64,000 nt of DNA from Planctomycetota bacterium (GTDB lineage Bacteria; Planctomycetota; UBA1135), in contig JAJFFB010000170.1 of assembly GCA_021776925.1 (NCBI GenBank), forward strand, positions 42,115 through 106,114. The letters run 5' to 3'. Position 1 is the stretch's first letter. Every line of letters starts with the position of its first letter. The notes beneath the pieces were generated by a model that was not told the origin of the DNA, ran no database searches, and saw only the letters and a program-made list of their open reading frames with translations. Of this stretch, positions 9,169 to 19,150 are shown piece after piece. Made by a program: the position numbers and the translations under genes.

Positions 9169-9784
9169 CCCGGTACGGCTGAAGTGAGTCGCGCAGATGA
9201 GTGCGCGCGCGATGTAGGAGTGATTTGACGGCTTTTGGGCTGATTCCGAGGATTTCTCCGATTTCGGTCAGATCCAGCCCATCGTAATGCTGAAACACCA
9301 GCGCGGATCGCTGGTTCTCCGGTAACTCTGCCAGGGCGTTGGCCACCAGCCGCGCCCAATTCCCCTGGTCCAACGGAACATCTGGAGTCAGGGAGTCGGG
9401 GTTTTGCAGGCCAACGTCGCGGCCCTGGTCGTCGACCGGCAGCGCGGACAACTTGTTGCGCTTGTCATCCCGCGAGCGGTTCAGCGCCAGGTTGTAAGTG
9501 ATTCGGTATAGGAAGGTGGTCAGCTTGCCGCGCGGCTGGTAGCGCTCGCGCGCCCGATAAAGGCGCACGAAGGCCTCTTGGGCGAGGTCTTCGAGCAGAG
9601 CGTGCGGCCCGAGCAGGCGCCGCAGCATGTGGAAGACCGGCCCCTGGAACTCCTCGACAATCTGGTCGAAGGCGGCGTTGTCCCCTCGCTGGAAGGCGAG
9701 CATCAGCTGCACCCCGCGGTCGTCGTGCTCAGCCACCGCTTCCTCCGGCGTCGGCTGCTCCGTGGTCGGGCTCGACGTCGTCAC
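9155..9784 (-). CDS. ECF (sigma-70 family) RNA polymerase sigma factor
   Basis: Region 2 DLAQEAFVRLYRARERYQPRGKLTTFLYRITYNLALNRSRD; region 4 ALAELPENQRSALVFQHYDGLDLTEIGEILGISPKAVKSLLHRAR. GTG start at 9784 proposed. Confidence 0.85.
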   Translation of the reverse strand: MTTSSPTTEQPTPEEAVAEHDDRGVQLMLAFQRGDNAAFDQIVEEFQGPVFHMLRRLLGPHALLEDLAQEAFVRLYRARERYQPRGKLTTFLYRITYNLALNRSRDDKRNKLSALPVDDQGRDVGLQNPDSLTPDVPLDQGNWARLVANALAELPENQRSALVFQHYDGLDLTEIGEILGISPKAVKSLLHRARTHLRDSLQPYRDAEQ

Positions 9785-10289
9785 GCGCTCCGGGATCGGC
9801 TGCAGAAGCTCGCCGCCAGGGCCAGATGCGTCCGACCACCCGCCGCCGCAGATCGGCGCGGGGGACGGGCCCGTAGTGGCGGGAGTCGTGGCTTGCCGCG
9901 GAATGGTCACCGACGAGGTAGAAATGTCCAGCAGGGAGGCGTGCGCTTTCCCTGCCGACGGAACCCCAGCGGGTGACCGAGGTGACGACCGGATTGCGCC
10001 CGTTTTCGGCTCCCGTTGAGCTGCTCAACAAGTCGGGAGCCTGCCCGGGCAGCCCGGCCACGCGCTTGAGCACGGTGCGGCGGCTGCCGGGCTCGTGCAT
10101 CAGCACGCAATCGCCCTGCTGTGGTCCGCTCCAGATCGGCGCCGTGATCAGCACATCGCCCGGCCGGTAGGTCGGCAGCATCGAAACGCCCTCGACGCGC
10201 ACCGGGCGAAACCAGATCGCCAGCAGCAGGCCGCCACCCAGGCCGAGCCAGCGCAGGCGGCGGCGCCGGCGCAAACGGCGGTCCGACAT
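9729..10289 (-). CDS. lepB: Signal peptidase I (S26)
   Basis: TM then GVSMLPTYRPGDVL, RRTVLKRVAGLPG, GHFYLVGDHSAASHDSRHYGPV (SPase I motifs with Ser and Lys). Confidence 0.87.
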   Translation of the reverse strand: MSDRRLRRRRRLRWLGLGGGLLLAIWFRPVRVEGVSMLPTYRPGDVLITAPIWSGPQQGDCVLMHEPGSRRTVLKRVAGLPGQAPDLLSSSTGAENGRNPVVTSVTRWGSVGRESARLPAGHFYLVGDHSAASHDSRHYGPVPRADLRRRVVGRIWPWRRASAADPGARDDVEPDHGAADAGGSGG

Positions 10290-10300
10290 AGGGGGCGCGG

Positions 10301-10945
10301 TCAAGAGATCAGCAGAAAATGTGCGGTCAGGAAGAAGATGACCACCGCCGAAAGGTCGGAGACCGCGATCATCAAGGGCCCGGAGACCACCGCCGGGTCG
10401 CCGCCGAGCGCCTCGGTACCCATGGCGATGCCGCTGGCGACGGTGGTGGTCCAGGTCATGGCGATGACCAGCGCCAATCCCAACGCCGACCCGATGGCGA
10501 TGGAATCGGTGAACAGCGCCGCCGTAGGCACCGCGATGATTCCGCACAGGAGTCCGAGCAGGGCTCCGACCTGCACCTCGTTGAGGAAAACGCGGGTTCG
10601 TCTGCCCTCGGATATCTGCCCCACGGCGAAACCTCGCACCAGCACCGCGGAGGTCTGCATGCCGACCGTTCCCGATAGCGCCAGCACCATCGGGATGAAG
10701 CCGATCACCGTGCTCCACACGGCGGGCTGCGCCTCGCCGAGCGGGCCGCCGTTGTCGCCGAGGAGCGCGGCGGCGGCAGGAGCGAAATGATCGACCACCC
10801 GCGACATCAGCAGACCGGCGACCACCGGGATGGCCAGCATCGGCGCGCGACTGATGACTTTGGACCTCACGGTTTCAGAAGCGTCGGCCTCGGCGCCGGC
10901 GCCGGCCAGCAGCAGGGCGTCTTCGGAACCCTCTCCTTCGAGCAC
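10301..10945 (-). CDS. MgtE C-terminal (transmembrane) half of interrupted magnesium transporter
   Basis: GLLMSRVVDHF..., GFIPMVLALSGTVGMQTSAVLVRGFAVGQ; begins with the GTG codon immediately after the TAA ending the upstream half, in the same frame. Confidence 0.85.
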   Translation of the reverse strand: MLEGEGSEDALLLAGAGAEADASETVRSKVISRAPMLAIPVVAGLLMSRVVDHFAPAAAALLGDNGGPLGEAQPAVWSTVIGFIPMVLALSGTVGMQTSAVLVRGFAVGQISEGRRTRVFLNEVQVGALLGLLCGIIAVPTAALFTDSIAIGSALGLALVIAMTWTTTVASGIAMGTEALGGDPAVVSGPLMIAVSDLSAVVIFFLTAHFLLIS

Positions 10946-11710
10946 TTAGAGGGCGTCGTCGGCGGTGACGATGCCGACCACCAGGCCGCGCGCGTCGACC
11001 ACCGGGATCGCCGACAGGTTGTAGTGCAGGATACGGTGGGCGACGTCTTCCTGGTCTTCGTCGACCTTGGCCAGGATCACGTCCGGGACCATCAGTTCGC
11101 GCACCTCCTGGTGGATCCCGCCCTCGATCAGCTCACGCGAGCTGACCACCCCGCGCAGACCGCCCTTGGCATCGGTGACGTAGATCGAGTGGATGGTCTC
11201 GGCCTCGTCGTCGGCGCGGCGGATGCGCTTGAGCAGGTCGCCGACTCGTTCATCCGGGTCGGCGGTGATGAACTCGGTGGTCATCAGGCCGCCGGCGCTG
11301 TCCGCAGGGTATTCGGACAGATGGCGCAGATCGGAGGCGTCGTCCGGCTCGACGAAACACAGCACCTGGTGGCGCACCTCGTCGGGCAGTAGATCGAGGA
11401 GGTCGGTGCCGTCGTCGGGGGGAATATGCTCGAGCAGGCGCGCGATGACCTCCGGACCCTGGCCCTCGAGCAGCGTCTCGGCCAGTTTGGGCTCGGCCTC
11501 GGCGAGCACGCCGGCCTGGTCTTCCTCGGGCAGGCTGGCCCACAGCAGCCTGGCCTGGTCGCGTTCGAACTCGAACCACAGCACGTCGGCGATATCGGCC
11601 GCGTGATGCCCCTCGTCAGGCTTGAACGCGGTGCCCCCTGGTTGCTCCAGGTGCTGCTGCAGAGCCTGGAGAACCTGATGTCGCATCTCGCGCCTGCGGT
11701 TCCGGGGCAT
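10946..11710 (-). CDS. MgtE N-terminal half (MgtE_N plus CBS pair) of interrupted magnesium transporter
   Basis: DIADVLWFEFERDQARLLWASLPEEDQAGVLAEAEPKLAETLLE, YPADSAGGLMTTEFITADPDERVGDLLKRIR, ends VVGIVTADDAL-stop. Confidence 0.87.
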   Translation of the reverse strand: MPRNRRREMRHQVLQALQQHLEQPGGTAFKPDEGHHAADIADVLWFEFERDQARLLWASLPEEDQAGVLAEAEPKLAETLLEGQGPEVIARLLEHIPPDDGTDLLDLLPDEVRHQVLCFVEPDDASDLRHLSEYPADSAGGLMTTEFITADPDERVGDLLKRIRRADDEAETIHSIYVTDAKGGLRGVVSSRELIEGGIHQEVRELMVPDVILAKVDEDQEDVAHRILHYNLSAIPVVDARGLVVGIVTADDAL

Positions 11711-11777
11711 GGACCGTATGTTAGCGGACGCCATGGCCCGATCCCGGCGGCGCACCTAGAATCAAGAGGCCGCCAAT

Positions 11778-12839
11778 ATGGAATCCGCATCCTCGCTCGA
11801 CCGCCTGCTGATCTTCCTGGATCGCCTGCGCGATGTCCACGATCGTGCCGCTGGCGGCACCGTCGCCGCCGATGATCGCGCCAGCCTGGCCGATGAAGCC
11901 AGCACCCTGGCCGAACACGTATTGCCGCAGCTGCCCGGCCTGTGCCGCGAGGACGGCCGCGAACTGAGCGCGATCGAGGTCTTCCTGCTCGCCTTGTTCT
12001 TCCATCGCCGCACCAGCGGGCGCCGCGAAGCCATGCTCGGTTCTGAACTGGTCGGCCATCTACATCTGGTCGGGATCGATCGCAGCGAAGCGCTTGCCGC
12101 TCTTGCTCCCGAAAGCCGCCTGCGCAACGCCAAGTGGTTGCGGCAGAAACGCCTGCGCGACGGGCACGATCCGCTCGACTGCGCCTTCGCCCCCTGCGCC
12201 CGCGCCCTCAATCTTTTCTGGAGCGCGCAGCCCGCCGATACCGAGGGGTCTGAACCCTCCACCGCCGAGCCGCCTTTGTCGGGGGAAGGCCCCTACGCCA
12301 GCGAAGAGGAATATCTTTGGGATCTGTTCGCCTGGCGCAACCTGTGCCTGAAGCGTTGCCAGGCGCTGATTCCAAACGAGGGCACGCCGCCTGCGGCCTC
12401 GCCCGAGTTGGAAGGGGCCTGCCAGCAAGCAAGGGCCGCACAACTGCAGATCCGCGCGCGCCTGGGAGCGAGCGTCGGTGGCCGCACCTTCGCCCTCGAA
12501 GCCTTCCGCCGCGAGCACGCGCTGGGTCAGGATCATTTACTGGTGTTGGTACACCTGCTGGCCAGTGAAGTGCTCGAAGCCGAGCCCTATCTGGCGGCGT
12601 TGGAGTGTCTGCGCCTGGTTTGCGAAACACGCAACGATCTATTCCTGAAACGCAGTCTGTTCCGGGCCAAAGGCCGGCTGCGCCATCGTGGCATCGTCCT
12701 GGCTGATGGCCCAGACGACGACAAGGCGCTGACCGCGAGTCTTTCGCTGTCGGAATGGGCCACCGAGCAGCTGCTCGCCGGCGTACTCGCCGGACCACGC
12801 ATCCGCGACGACGCGCTCGACCGCTTCTTGCGCGATTAA
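11778..12839 (+). CDS. Hypothetical helical protein
   Basis: 353 aa intact ORF; no motif recognised with confidence; region near LKRSLFRAKGRLRHRGIV...SLSLSEWATEQLLAG vaguely resembles N-terminal domains of some AAA proteins but no AAA domain follows. Confidence 0.6.
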   Translation: MESASSLDRLLIFLDRLRDVHDRAAGGTVAADDRASLADEASTLAEHVLPQLPGLCREDGRELSAIEVFLLALFFHRRTSGRREAMLGSELVGHLHLVGIDRSEALAALAPESRLRNAKWLRQKRLRDGHDPLDCAFAPCARALNLFWSAQPADTEGSEPSTAEPPLSGEGPYASEEEYLWDLFAWRNLCLKRCQALIPNEGTPPAASPELEGACQQARAAQLQIRARLGASVGGRTFALEAFRREHALGQDHLLVLVHLLASEVLEAEPYLAALECLRLVCETRNDLFLKRSLFRAKGRLRHRGIVLADGPDDDKALTASLSLSEWATEQLLAGVLAGPRIRDDALDRFLRD

Positions 12840-12897
12840 CCGAGCTTCCGCCGGAATCCACCTTGGCGGCTGTGCCCAGAGCAGCGAAAATAGCTGG

Positions 12898-14112
12898 GTG
12901 GAACGCAGCGAACTGATTTACGACTGGGAAGAGCACGGCCCGCGCAAGCTTCCCGACCCGGAGTTTCCCGTTCAGCTCGACGACGAGACTTTGCGCGACG
13001 GCTTGCAATGTCCATCGGTGGTCGACCCGCCACTGGACAAAAAGTTGGAGCTGGTCCACTTGATGGACAAGCTCGGCATCAACACCGCCGACATCGGCTT
13101 GCCCGGCGCTGGAGCCCATGCGCGTGAGCACATTCTCACGCTGGCGCGCGAGATGGCCTCGCTGTCGATCACCCCCAACGTGGCCTGCCGCACCGTGGTC
13201 TCGGACATCGAGCCGGTGGTCGACATGACGCAAGAAGTCGGCGCGCCCATCGAGGTGTGCGCCTTCATTGGTTCCAGCCCGATCCGTGCCTACGCCGAGA
13301 GCTGGGATCTGGAGCGCATGCTGACCTCGGTGCGCGAGGCGGTCGGCTTCGCCCACCGCAACGGCCTGCCGGTGATGTTCGTCACCGAGGACACGGTGCG
13401 TTCCACTCCCGAGACCTTGCGCGCCTTGTTCCTGACCGCGCTTGAAGAGGGTGCCGACCGCGTTTGCCTATGTGACACCGTCGGCGCCGCGACGCCATCT
13501 TCGGTGCGCAATCTGGTCAAGTGGACACGTGAGTTCCTGGCCGAACAGGGCGCCAGCCACGTCGGCATCGACTGGCACGGCCACCGCGACCGCGGCCTCG
13601 GCCTGATCAATACTCTCGCCGCGATCGCCCAAGGGGCCACGCGCGCCCACGCGTGTGCGATGGGCATCGGCGAGCGCGCCGGCAACACCGAGATGGACCT
13701 GCTGCTGGTCAACCTCAAGCTGGCCGGCTGGATCGATCGTGACCTGACCGCGCTGGGTGATTACGTGCGCCTCGCTGCCGCAGCGGTCGGCCGCCCGCTG
13801 CGCCGCGAGTATCCGGTGTTCGGCGACGACGCCTTCGAAACCGGCACCGGCGTGCACGCCGCCGCGGTGATCAAGGCCTTCCATAAGGGCGATACCTGGC
13901 TCGCCGACCGGGTCTATTCCGGCGTGCCGGCGGGCGAATTCGGCCTTGAGCAGAAGATCTCGGTCGGCCCGATGAGCGGCAAGTCCAACGTCATCTGGAC
14001 GCTGGAGAAGATGGGACTGGAAGCGAGCGAGGAACGCATCCAGGCGGTGCTCGACCGCGCCAAGAACTCGGACCGCCTGCTTACACAGGAAGAGATTCTG
14101 GCGGTTTCCTAG
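12898..14112 (+). CDS. DRE-TIM metallolyase family enzyme (2-isopropylmalate/homocitrate synthase-like)
   Basis: QLDDETLRDGLQCPSV, DWHGHRDRGLGLINTLAAIAQGATRAHACAMGIGERAGNTEMD, TGVHAAAVIKAF; GTG start. Confidence 0.85.
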   Translation: MERSELIYDWEEHGPRKLPDPEFPVQLDDETLRDGLQCPSVVDPPLDKKLELVHLMDKLGINTADIGLPGAGAHAREHILTLAREMASLSITPNVACRTVVSDIEPVVDMTQEVGAPIEVCAFIGSSPIRAYAESWDLERMLTSVREAVGFAHRNGLPVMFVTEDTVRSTPETLRALFLTALEEGADRVCLCDTVGAATPSSVRNLVKWTREFLAEQGASHVGIDWHGHRDRGLGLINTLAAIAQGATRAHACAMGIGERAGNTEMDLLLVNLKLAGWIDRDLTALGDYVRLAAAAVGRPLRREYPVFGDDAFETGTGVHAAAVIKAFHKGDTWLADRVYSGVPAGEFGLEQKISVGPMSGKSNVIWTLEKMGLEASEERIQAVLDRAKNSDRLLTQEEILAVS

Positions 14113-14332
14113 TGTAGATCATCACGTAGCGGTGGCAGGCGTCTTGGGCGCAGCCGTCGCAGGAGCGTTCGAAGTCGGCCGGGGCGAGCGGAGCGGCGCA
14201 GACTTCGAGACCGAGCGAGCGATAGATCGAAGTCGCTTCCTTGAGGCGCTCGGGATCGGCTAGGAATCGCGGCTCCCAGCCGGCCTGGATCAGGTCGGGG
14301 TCGGCCTTGGGAGCCTTGGGCGCGGTGCTCAT
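14081..14332 (-). CDS. Small cysteine-containing hypothetical protein
   Basis: 83 aa; FERSCDGCAQDACHRYVMIYTRKP (CxxCxxxxC); convergent 32 bp overlap with the DRE-TIM gene; downstream of the dehydratase operon on the same strand. Confidence 0.5.
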   Translation of the reverse strand: MSTAPKAPKADPDLIQAGWEPRFLADPERLKEATSIYRSLGLEVCAAPLAPADFERSCDGCAQDACHRYVMIYTRKPPESLPV

Positions 14333-14374
14333 GGAAGGGTTGTACGCACGCTCACGACCGTGGGGTGCGCACGC

Positions 14375-15193
14375 TCACGCGGTCTCTGCGGCGAGTTTCT
14401 GCAGGCGGCGCTGGCCGAGCACGGCGGCGCCGAGTGCGGTCACCAGTTGCGGCATGTTGTCGCTGCCGTTGCCGGGTAGATTGACCTCGCTGCCCAGACG
14501 TTCGCGCACGGTGCGCGGCATGGTCGGGAAACGCATGATGCCGCCGATCAAGGTGAACTCGGCCTCGGCCTTGGCGCGTTTCATCAATTGCACCGAACGA
14601 CCGGTCAGCGACTCGATCGCGCCCTGCATGATTTCGGACGGCGGAGTGCCCAGCGAGAGCTGGTTGATGACTTCGGACTCGGCGAACACCGCGCACACGC
14701 CGGAGATCTCGACCGGCTCGCGCGAGGTCATCAAGAGCGAACCGATGTCCTCGGTCTTGTAGCCCATGTAACGCGCGGTCTTTTCCAGGAACGCGCCGGT
14801 GCCGGCGGCGCACTTGTCGTTGAGACGGAAGGATTTGACCTTGCCGTCTGCTTCGATGCGCACCGCCTTCATCGTCTGTCCGCCGACGTCGAGCACGGTA
14901 CGCGTCTGCGGAAACAGCAGGTTGGCGCCGCGCGCACTGGCGGTCAGGTCGGTGACGTGCACGTCTTTGAAATCGACCTGGTGACGGCCGAATCCGGTGG
15001 CGATGACGTAGCTGACCTGGTCAGGGCGCAGGCCGGCGAGCTCGAGCACGGTGTCGAAACTGCGGCGCGCGACCTCGGCAAGCTTGAAGCCGGTGGGCTC
15101 GACGTGGCTGTGCAGCATGTTGCCGCCTTCGTCGAGCAGAACCGCCTTGGTATAGGTCGACCCGACGTCGATTCCTGCGGTGATCGTGGTCAT
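14375..15193 (-). CDS. BadF/BadG/BcrA/BcrD-type ATPase (activase subunit 2)
   Basis: 272 aa; [67 protein letters not shown]. Confidence 0.93.
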   Translation of the reverse strand: MTTITAGIDVGSTYTKAVLLDEGGNMLHSHVEPTGFKLAEVARRSFDTVLELAGLRPDQVSYVIATGFGRHQVDFKDVHVTDLTASARGANLLFPQTRTVLDVGGQTMKAVRIEADGKVKSFRLNDKCAAGTGAFLEKTARYMGYKTEDIGSLLMTSREPVEISGVCAVFAESEVINQLSLGTPPSEIMQGAIESLTGRSVQLMKRAKAEAEFTLIGGIMRFPTMPRTVRERLGSEVNLPGNGSDNMPQLVTALGAAVLGQRRLQKLAAETA

Positions 15194-16008
15194 GGCGAAA
15201 CCTCCTCGGTGCCGGCCGCAGTACGGCTGGCAAGAATGTGATCCATGGCGAAGAGTGCGGCGCCGAGCGCGCCCATGTAATGGCAGTCGTCGCTGACGTT
15301 GAGCTTGTGGCCGAGTGCGTCTTCGAGCGCCTTGACCATGGCGACGTTGCGCGAGACGCCACCGGTGAAAGTGATCTCGTCTTCCAGACCGACACGCCGC
15401 ATCAGGCCGAGGGAGCGGGTGGCGATCGATTCGTGTACTCCCCAAAGGATGTCGTGCACCTTTTTGCCCTTGCCCAGCCAGGCGAGCACTTCGGATTCCG
15501 CGAAGACCGTGCACGTGGTGCTGATGCGAACACCCTTATCCGACTGCAGGGCAGTGTCACCGAGGTCGTCGAGCGGGATGTCGAGCGCCGCGGAAGCAGC
15601 ACCGAGGAAACGCCCGGTGCCGGCGGCGCACTTGTCGTTCATGCAGAAATCCTCGATCTGACCGCCCGGCGAAACGCGGATTGCCTTGGTGTCCTGGCCA
15701 CCCATATCCACCACCGTGCGCGTTTGCGGAAAAAGGTGCGAGGCGCCACGCCCGTGGCAACTGATCTCGGTCACCTGGTCGTTGCCGAAGGTCACCCGGT
15801 AACGGCCGTAACCGGTGCCGATGACCCACTCGACCTCCTCTTCCAGGATGCCCTTGCTCTCAACCGCTTCCTTGAAGGCCTTCTCCGCCGCCTGCACGAC
15901 GTTGGCGCCGGTATCAAGCAACGAGCGCGCGATGATGTTGCGCTCTTCGTCGATGATCACCGCCTTGGTCTGGGTCGAACCGACGTCTACTCCTGCTGCG
16001 TATGCCAT
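15190..16008 (-). CDS. BadF/BadG/BcrA/BcrD-type ATPase (activase subunit 1)
   Basis: 272 aa; [92 protein letters not shown]. Confidence 0.93.
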   Translation of the reverse strand: MAYAAGVDVGSTQTKAVIIDEERNIIARSLLDTGANVVQAAEKAFKEAVESKGILEEEVEWVIGTGYGRYRVTFGNDQVTEISCHGRGASHLFPQTRTVVDMGGQDTKAIRVSPGGQIEDFCMNDKCAAGTGRFLGAASAALDIPLDDLGDTALQSDKGVRISTTCTVFAESEVLAWLGKGKKVHDILWGVHESIATRSLGLMRRVGLEDEITFTGGVSRNVAMVKALEDALGHKLNVSDDCHYMGALGAALFAMDHILASRTAAGTEEVSP

Positions 16009-16061
16009 GTTTCTGTTCCGTGTATGCCGCTGTGATTTGCTTGCGAAAGGTCTGGTGTTGC

Positions 16062-17357
16062 CTAGGACTGGATGGCGGCTTGCTTGCGCCGTGATGCCAG
16101 ACCCTCGAAGAAAGCGTCGGCCCGGTTCTTGAGCTGGGCTTCCGACACCACGCGGCGGTCCATCATGTCTGACTCGATGAACAGACTGGCGATGTCCTGA
16201 CGCTCGGACAGGGCGCGCCGTCCATCGGCGAGCCCGGTCGACACCGTGCGACAACTCTTGATCGGGTGGTAGACGATGCCGTCGACCTGGTACTCCTCGA
16301 GCATCGACTCGACCACGCTGTCGTGGTGGAACATGCTGTCCATTGCGTCGCGCACGCTGACCAGGGTGCCCTCAGCGAGACTGGCGATCGGATCGGACAG
16401 GTCGTACTGGAAGCCGCGGTTGGAGCCGCCGGAGGCGAACCACAGGTAGGTCGAGTGAACGAAGGTGCCGTTCCACTCGCTGAACAATTCATTGAAGCGA
16501 CGGAAGATCGGATAGCACGGCACGCCGACGAAGACCAGGCGGTATTCCTCTTCGGTGATGGTGCCGATGCCGTGTTCGACCTTGTATTCCATCTCTTCGA
16601 CCAGATCGGCGAAGTAGCGCGCCCCGGCCTCTTCTCCGCGGAAGCCGTTGGCGACGCCGAGGTAGATGGTGCCGTCGGTGAGCGCGTTGAACACCGACGG
16701 GCGGTTGGCGTTGAGCTCCAGCAGTCTCTTCCAGCCGCTGCTGATGCCGTTGGCGTGGCCCATGACCTCGCGCAGCCGGTCGATGTCGAACTTCTTGCCG
16801 CTGACCTCTTCGCAGGTGCGGATCAGTTCGCGGATCTGCATTTCCACGTAGTTGCGATCATTTTCAAAATCACGGTCGCCGCGCCAGGTCTGGCCGCCGA
16901 GCTGGCGCGTACCAGGAACGTCGAGGGTGACCACCGGCATCTGGTACATCCGCTCCCATGCTTCTGCCCACTTGATGTAGGTGTTGCAGGCGTTGGTCAG
17001 CACGGTGAGCGCGGGCTTCGGGATCTGCCCCATCGGATGCTGACCGCCGCGCAACTGCGTGGCGATGTCGGCCTTGACGTAGCCACAGATGTCGGGCGAA
17101 TAGCCGTAGTCCTCGGCTTCTTCGAGGTATTCGTTGGCAACCCGCCGCACCGCGGTCTGCAGCGAGTTGATCTCGGGGAACACCACCGGGAAGTCAAAGG
17201 ACTTCAACACTTCGTTGAAGCTTCCCATGACGAACACATAGGCGGCTTGTTCGCCGCGCTCGGAACAGCCGTTCAGTTCCTCGAACCATTCGCGGAACAT
17301 GCGCGCGCCATCGTTGTTGCCGCGCCCGACGATTTCATCTTTGAGGGTGTTGCTCAT
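16062..17357 (-). CDS. Benzoyl-CoA reductase / 2-hydroxyglutaryl-CoA dehydratase family subunit (BcrB/BzdO/BadE-like)
   Basis: 431 aa; [76 protein letters not shown]. Confidence 0.9.
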   Translation of the reverse strand: MSNTLKDEIVGRGNNDGARMFREWFEELNGCSERGEQAAYVFVMGSFNEVLKSFDFPVVFPEINSLQTAVRRVANEYLEEAEDYGYSPDICGYVKADIATQLRGGQHPMGQIPKPALTVLTNACNTYIKWAEAWERMYQMPVVTLDVPGTRQLGGQTWRGDRDFENDRNYVEMQIRELIRTCEEVSGKKFDIDRLREVMGHANGISSGWKRLLELNANRPSVFNALTDGTIYLGVANGFRGEEAGARYFADLVEEMEYKVEHGIGTITEEEYRLVFVGVPCYPIFRRFNELFSEWNGTFVHSTYLWFASGGSNRGFQYDLSDPIASLAEGTLVSVRDAMDSMFHHDSVVESMLEEYQVDGIVYHPIKSCRTVSTGLADGRRALSERQDIASLFIESDMMDRRVVSEAQLKNRADAFFEGLASRRKQAAIQS

Positions 17358-17370
17358 GGGTGGTTCAGGA

Positions 17371-18537
17371 TCAGGCGAAGAGGAGGTTTTCCATGAAGGT
17401 CTCGAGTTGCAACTCGAGGTCCGAGAAACTGGTCATGCGTTCTTCGAACTCGCTGACGAAATAGGGAATCGCCTTGGCCTCCAGGGCGTGGATATAGGCG
17501 ACTTGCTCTTCGAGCCCGGGCTCGCACATCTTCGCTGCAGTAACGATCACCGCCCCGGCGCCGCTGGCGCGCACGCGTTCGATCAGCATGTCCTCTTTCG
17601 GTTTGCGCAGATCGTGCTGCACCGGACTGTAGGAAGAGTCTTCGATGTAGGCGTGGGCCAGATCCTGCAGCGGGTCTTCGCCTTTGGGCACGTCGCCGAG
17701 CAGCCAGCGCAGTCCGATCAGGAAATCGTCGTCGACGACGTAGGTGGCGCGGCCGATCATGCGCACCAGATCGAGCGGCGGTTGTTCGCAGAAGGCCCCT
17801 TCATAGACCACCCGGATGCGGTCTTCGGCCTTGGCGGTGCGCGCTTCGATCAGGGGCAGCACGTACTGCATCAAGGCGTTGTGCTCCTCGCGCGGAATCA
17901 TGCCGGCGACCGCGACCAGCGCGTAGGCGTCTTCGGCGGCGATCTTCCAAGGTTCTTCGCGCTTGATCTGGTAGAGCTTGCGCAACAGGCGGCGGTTCTC
18001 GTTGAAGACGCCGATCGACTGGCGCAGGGATTGTTCGCTGACCTCACTACCGCAAACCTCTTCGATCTGGCGCATGATGCGGTCGTATTCGCCGCGCAGA
18101 TAGGTCACGCTATGGCTTGAATTCGGATTCTGCGGCAGGTACAGAATCTGGCACGGATAGTCGTGGTTGCGCGCCCAGATCGCGCTAAGGTTGCGCGCCG
18201 CGTCGCAGATCGGATGCGACACAAACATGTCCAGTTCGACCTTGCCGCCGAGAGAGAGTTCCAGCGAAGTCTTCAGGATCGAACACAGATAAGAACCGAA
18301 TCGCGAGTCGGACTGGTCAGGTGCCAGCGTCGAGCCGCGCAGTTTCAGCGGCAACATGCCAGCGGCGTGGGCGATCTCTTCAGGGAAGTAGACCTGGAAA
18401 TGGCCGAGGACCTTGCCGCCCTGTTCACGCCAGCGCGCTACGGTCGGATAGTCAGGATCCTCTGTCAGATCGCGGCACTGCAGCAGCACCTCTTCCAGAG
18501 GCTGATCGATCCAAGTATCAAAGACGGGGGTGTTCAT
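17371..18537 (-). CDS. Benzoyl-CoA reductase / 2-hydroxyglutaryl-CoA dehydratase family subunit (BcrC/BzdN/BadD-like)
   Basis: 388 aa; VYFPEEIAHAAGMLPLKLRG, GSYLCSILKTSLEL, VSHPICDAARNLSAIWARN, TAAKMCEPGLEEQ: three conserved-position Cys for an FeS cluster. Confidence 0.9.
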   Translation of the reverse strand: MNTPVFDTWIDQPLEEVLLQCRDLTEDPDYPTVARWREQGGKVLGHFQVYFPEEIAHAAGMLPLKLRGSTLAPDQSDSRFGSYLCSILKTSLELSLGGKVELDMFVSHPICDAARNLSAIWARNHDYPCQILYLPQNPNSSHSVTYLRGEYDRIMRQIEEVCGSEVSEQSLRQSIGVFNENRRLLRKLYQIKREEPWKIAAEDAYALVAVAGMIPREEHNALMQYVLPLIEARTAKAEDRIRVVYEGAFCEQPPLDLVRMIGRATYVVDDDFLIGLRWLLGDVPKGEDPLQDLAHAYIEDSSYSPVQHDLRKPKEDMLIERVRASGAGAVIVTAAKMCEPGLEEQVAYIHALEAKAIPYFVSEFEERMTSFSDLELQLETFMENLLFA

Positions 18538-19145
18538 GCTTCCTTACCTCGGGTCGGCGCCACCGCGGCGCCTTCGAAAAAGAGCTTGATCAGGTGGTCG
18601 AGTTTTTCCTCGACGGAGGGCATCACGGTATTGGCGTAAGGCACCAGCAGGGTCTCGACCAGGGCGACGTATTCCCACGACAACAGGCGCGGATCCGCGG
18701 CTTTCAATTCGTGGCGCTCCATGCCGACGTTGAGAATGGCCTGCACTTGTCGCGGCAGGGCTTCCTGGTAGGCGCGGATCAGGCCGAGCCGCACGTCGCC
18801 GGCGAAGACGTTGATGTCGCGCCGCACCAGCAGGATGGTGTCGCGCCGCTGCGCAGGCAGGCGCAGGAAGTCGGAGGTCAGCCGGCGTAGGCGCTGGCGG
18901 CAATTGCCTTCGGATTCCACCGCGTCGCGGAACAGCTCGCGCTTTTCGGCCAGGTCGAAGTGCATCATCGCCAGATAGAGCTCTTCCTTGCTGGCGAAGT
19001 GATGGTAGAGCGCGCCCTTGGTGACCTCGGCGGCCGCCGCGATCTGATCCATGGTGACGTCGGCGTAGTTGCGTTCCAGGAAGAGATCGCGGGCCTCGGC
19101 GAGCAGGCGCTCGGCGGTCCGGATCCTGGGAGCAGAGGTTGACAT
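18534..19145 (-). CDS. TetR/AcrR family transcriptional regulator
   Basis: RTAERLLAEARDLFLERNYADVTMDQIAAAAEVTKGALYHHFASKEELYLAMM; first gene of the dehydratase operon. Confidence 0.93.
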   Translation of the reverse strand: MSTSAPRIRTAERLLAEARDLFLERNYADVTMDQIAAAAEVTKGALYHHFASKEELYLAMMHFDLAEKRELFRDAVESEGNCRQRLRRLTSDFLRLPAQRRDTILLVRRDINVFAGDVRLGLIRAYQEALPRQVQAILNVGMERHELKAADPRLLSWEYVALVETLLVPYANTVMPSVEEKLDHLIKLFFEGAAVAPTRGKEA

Positions 19146-19150
19146 CAATC

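Noticed and set aside
16266-17396. 376 aa plus-strand ORF
   Set aside because: Antisense to the BcrB-like gene; no independent support.
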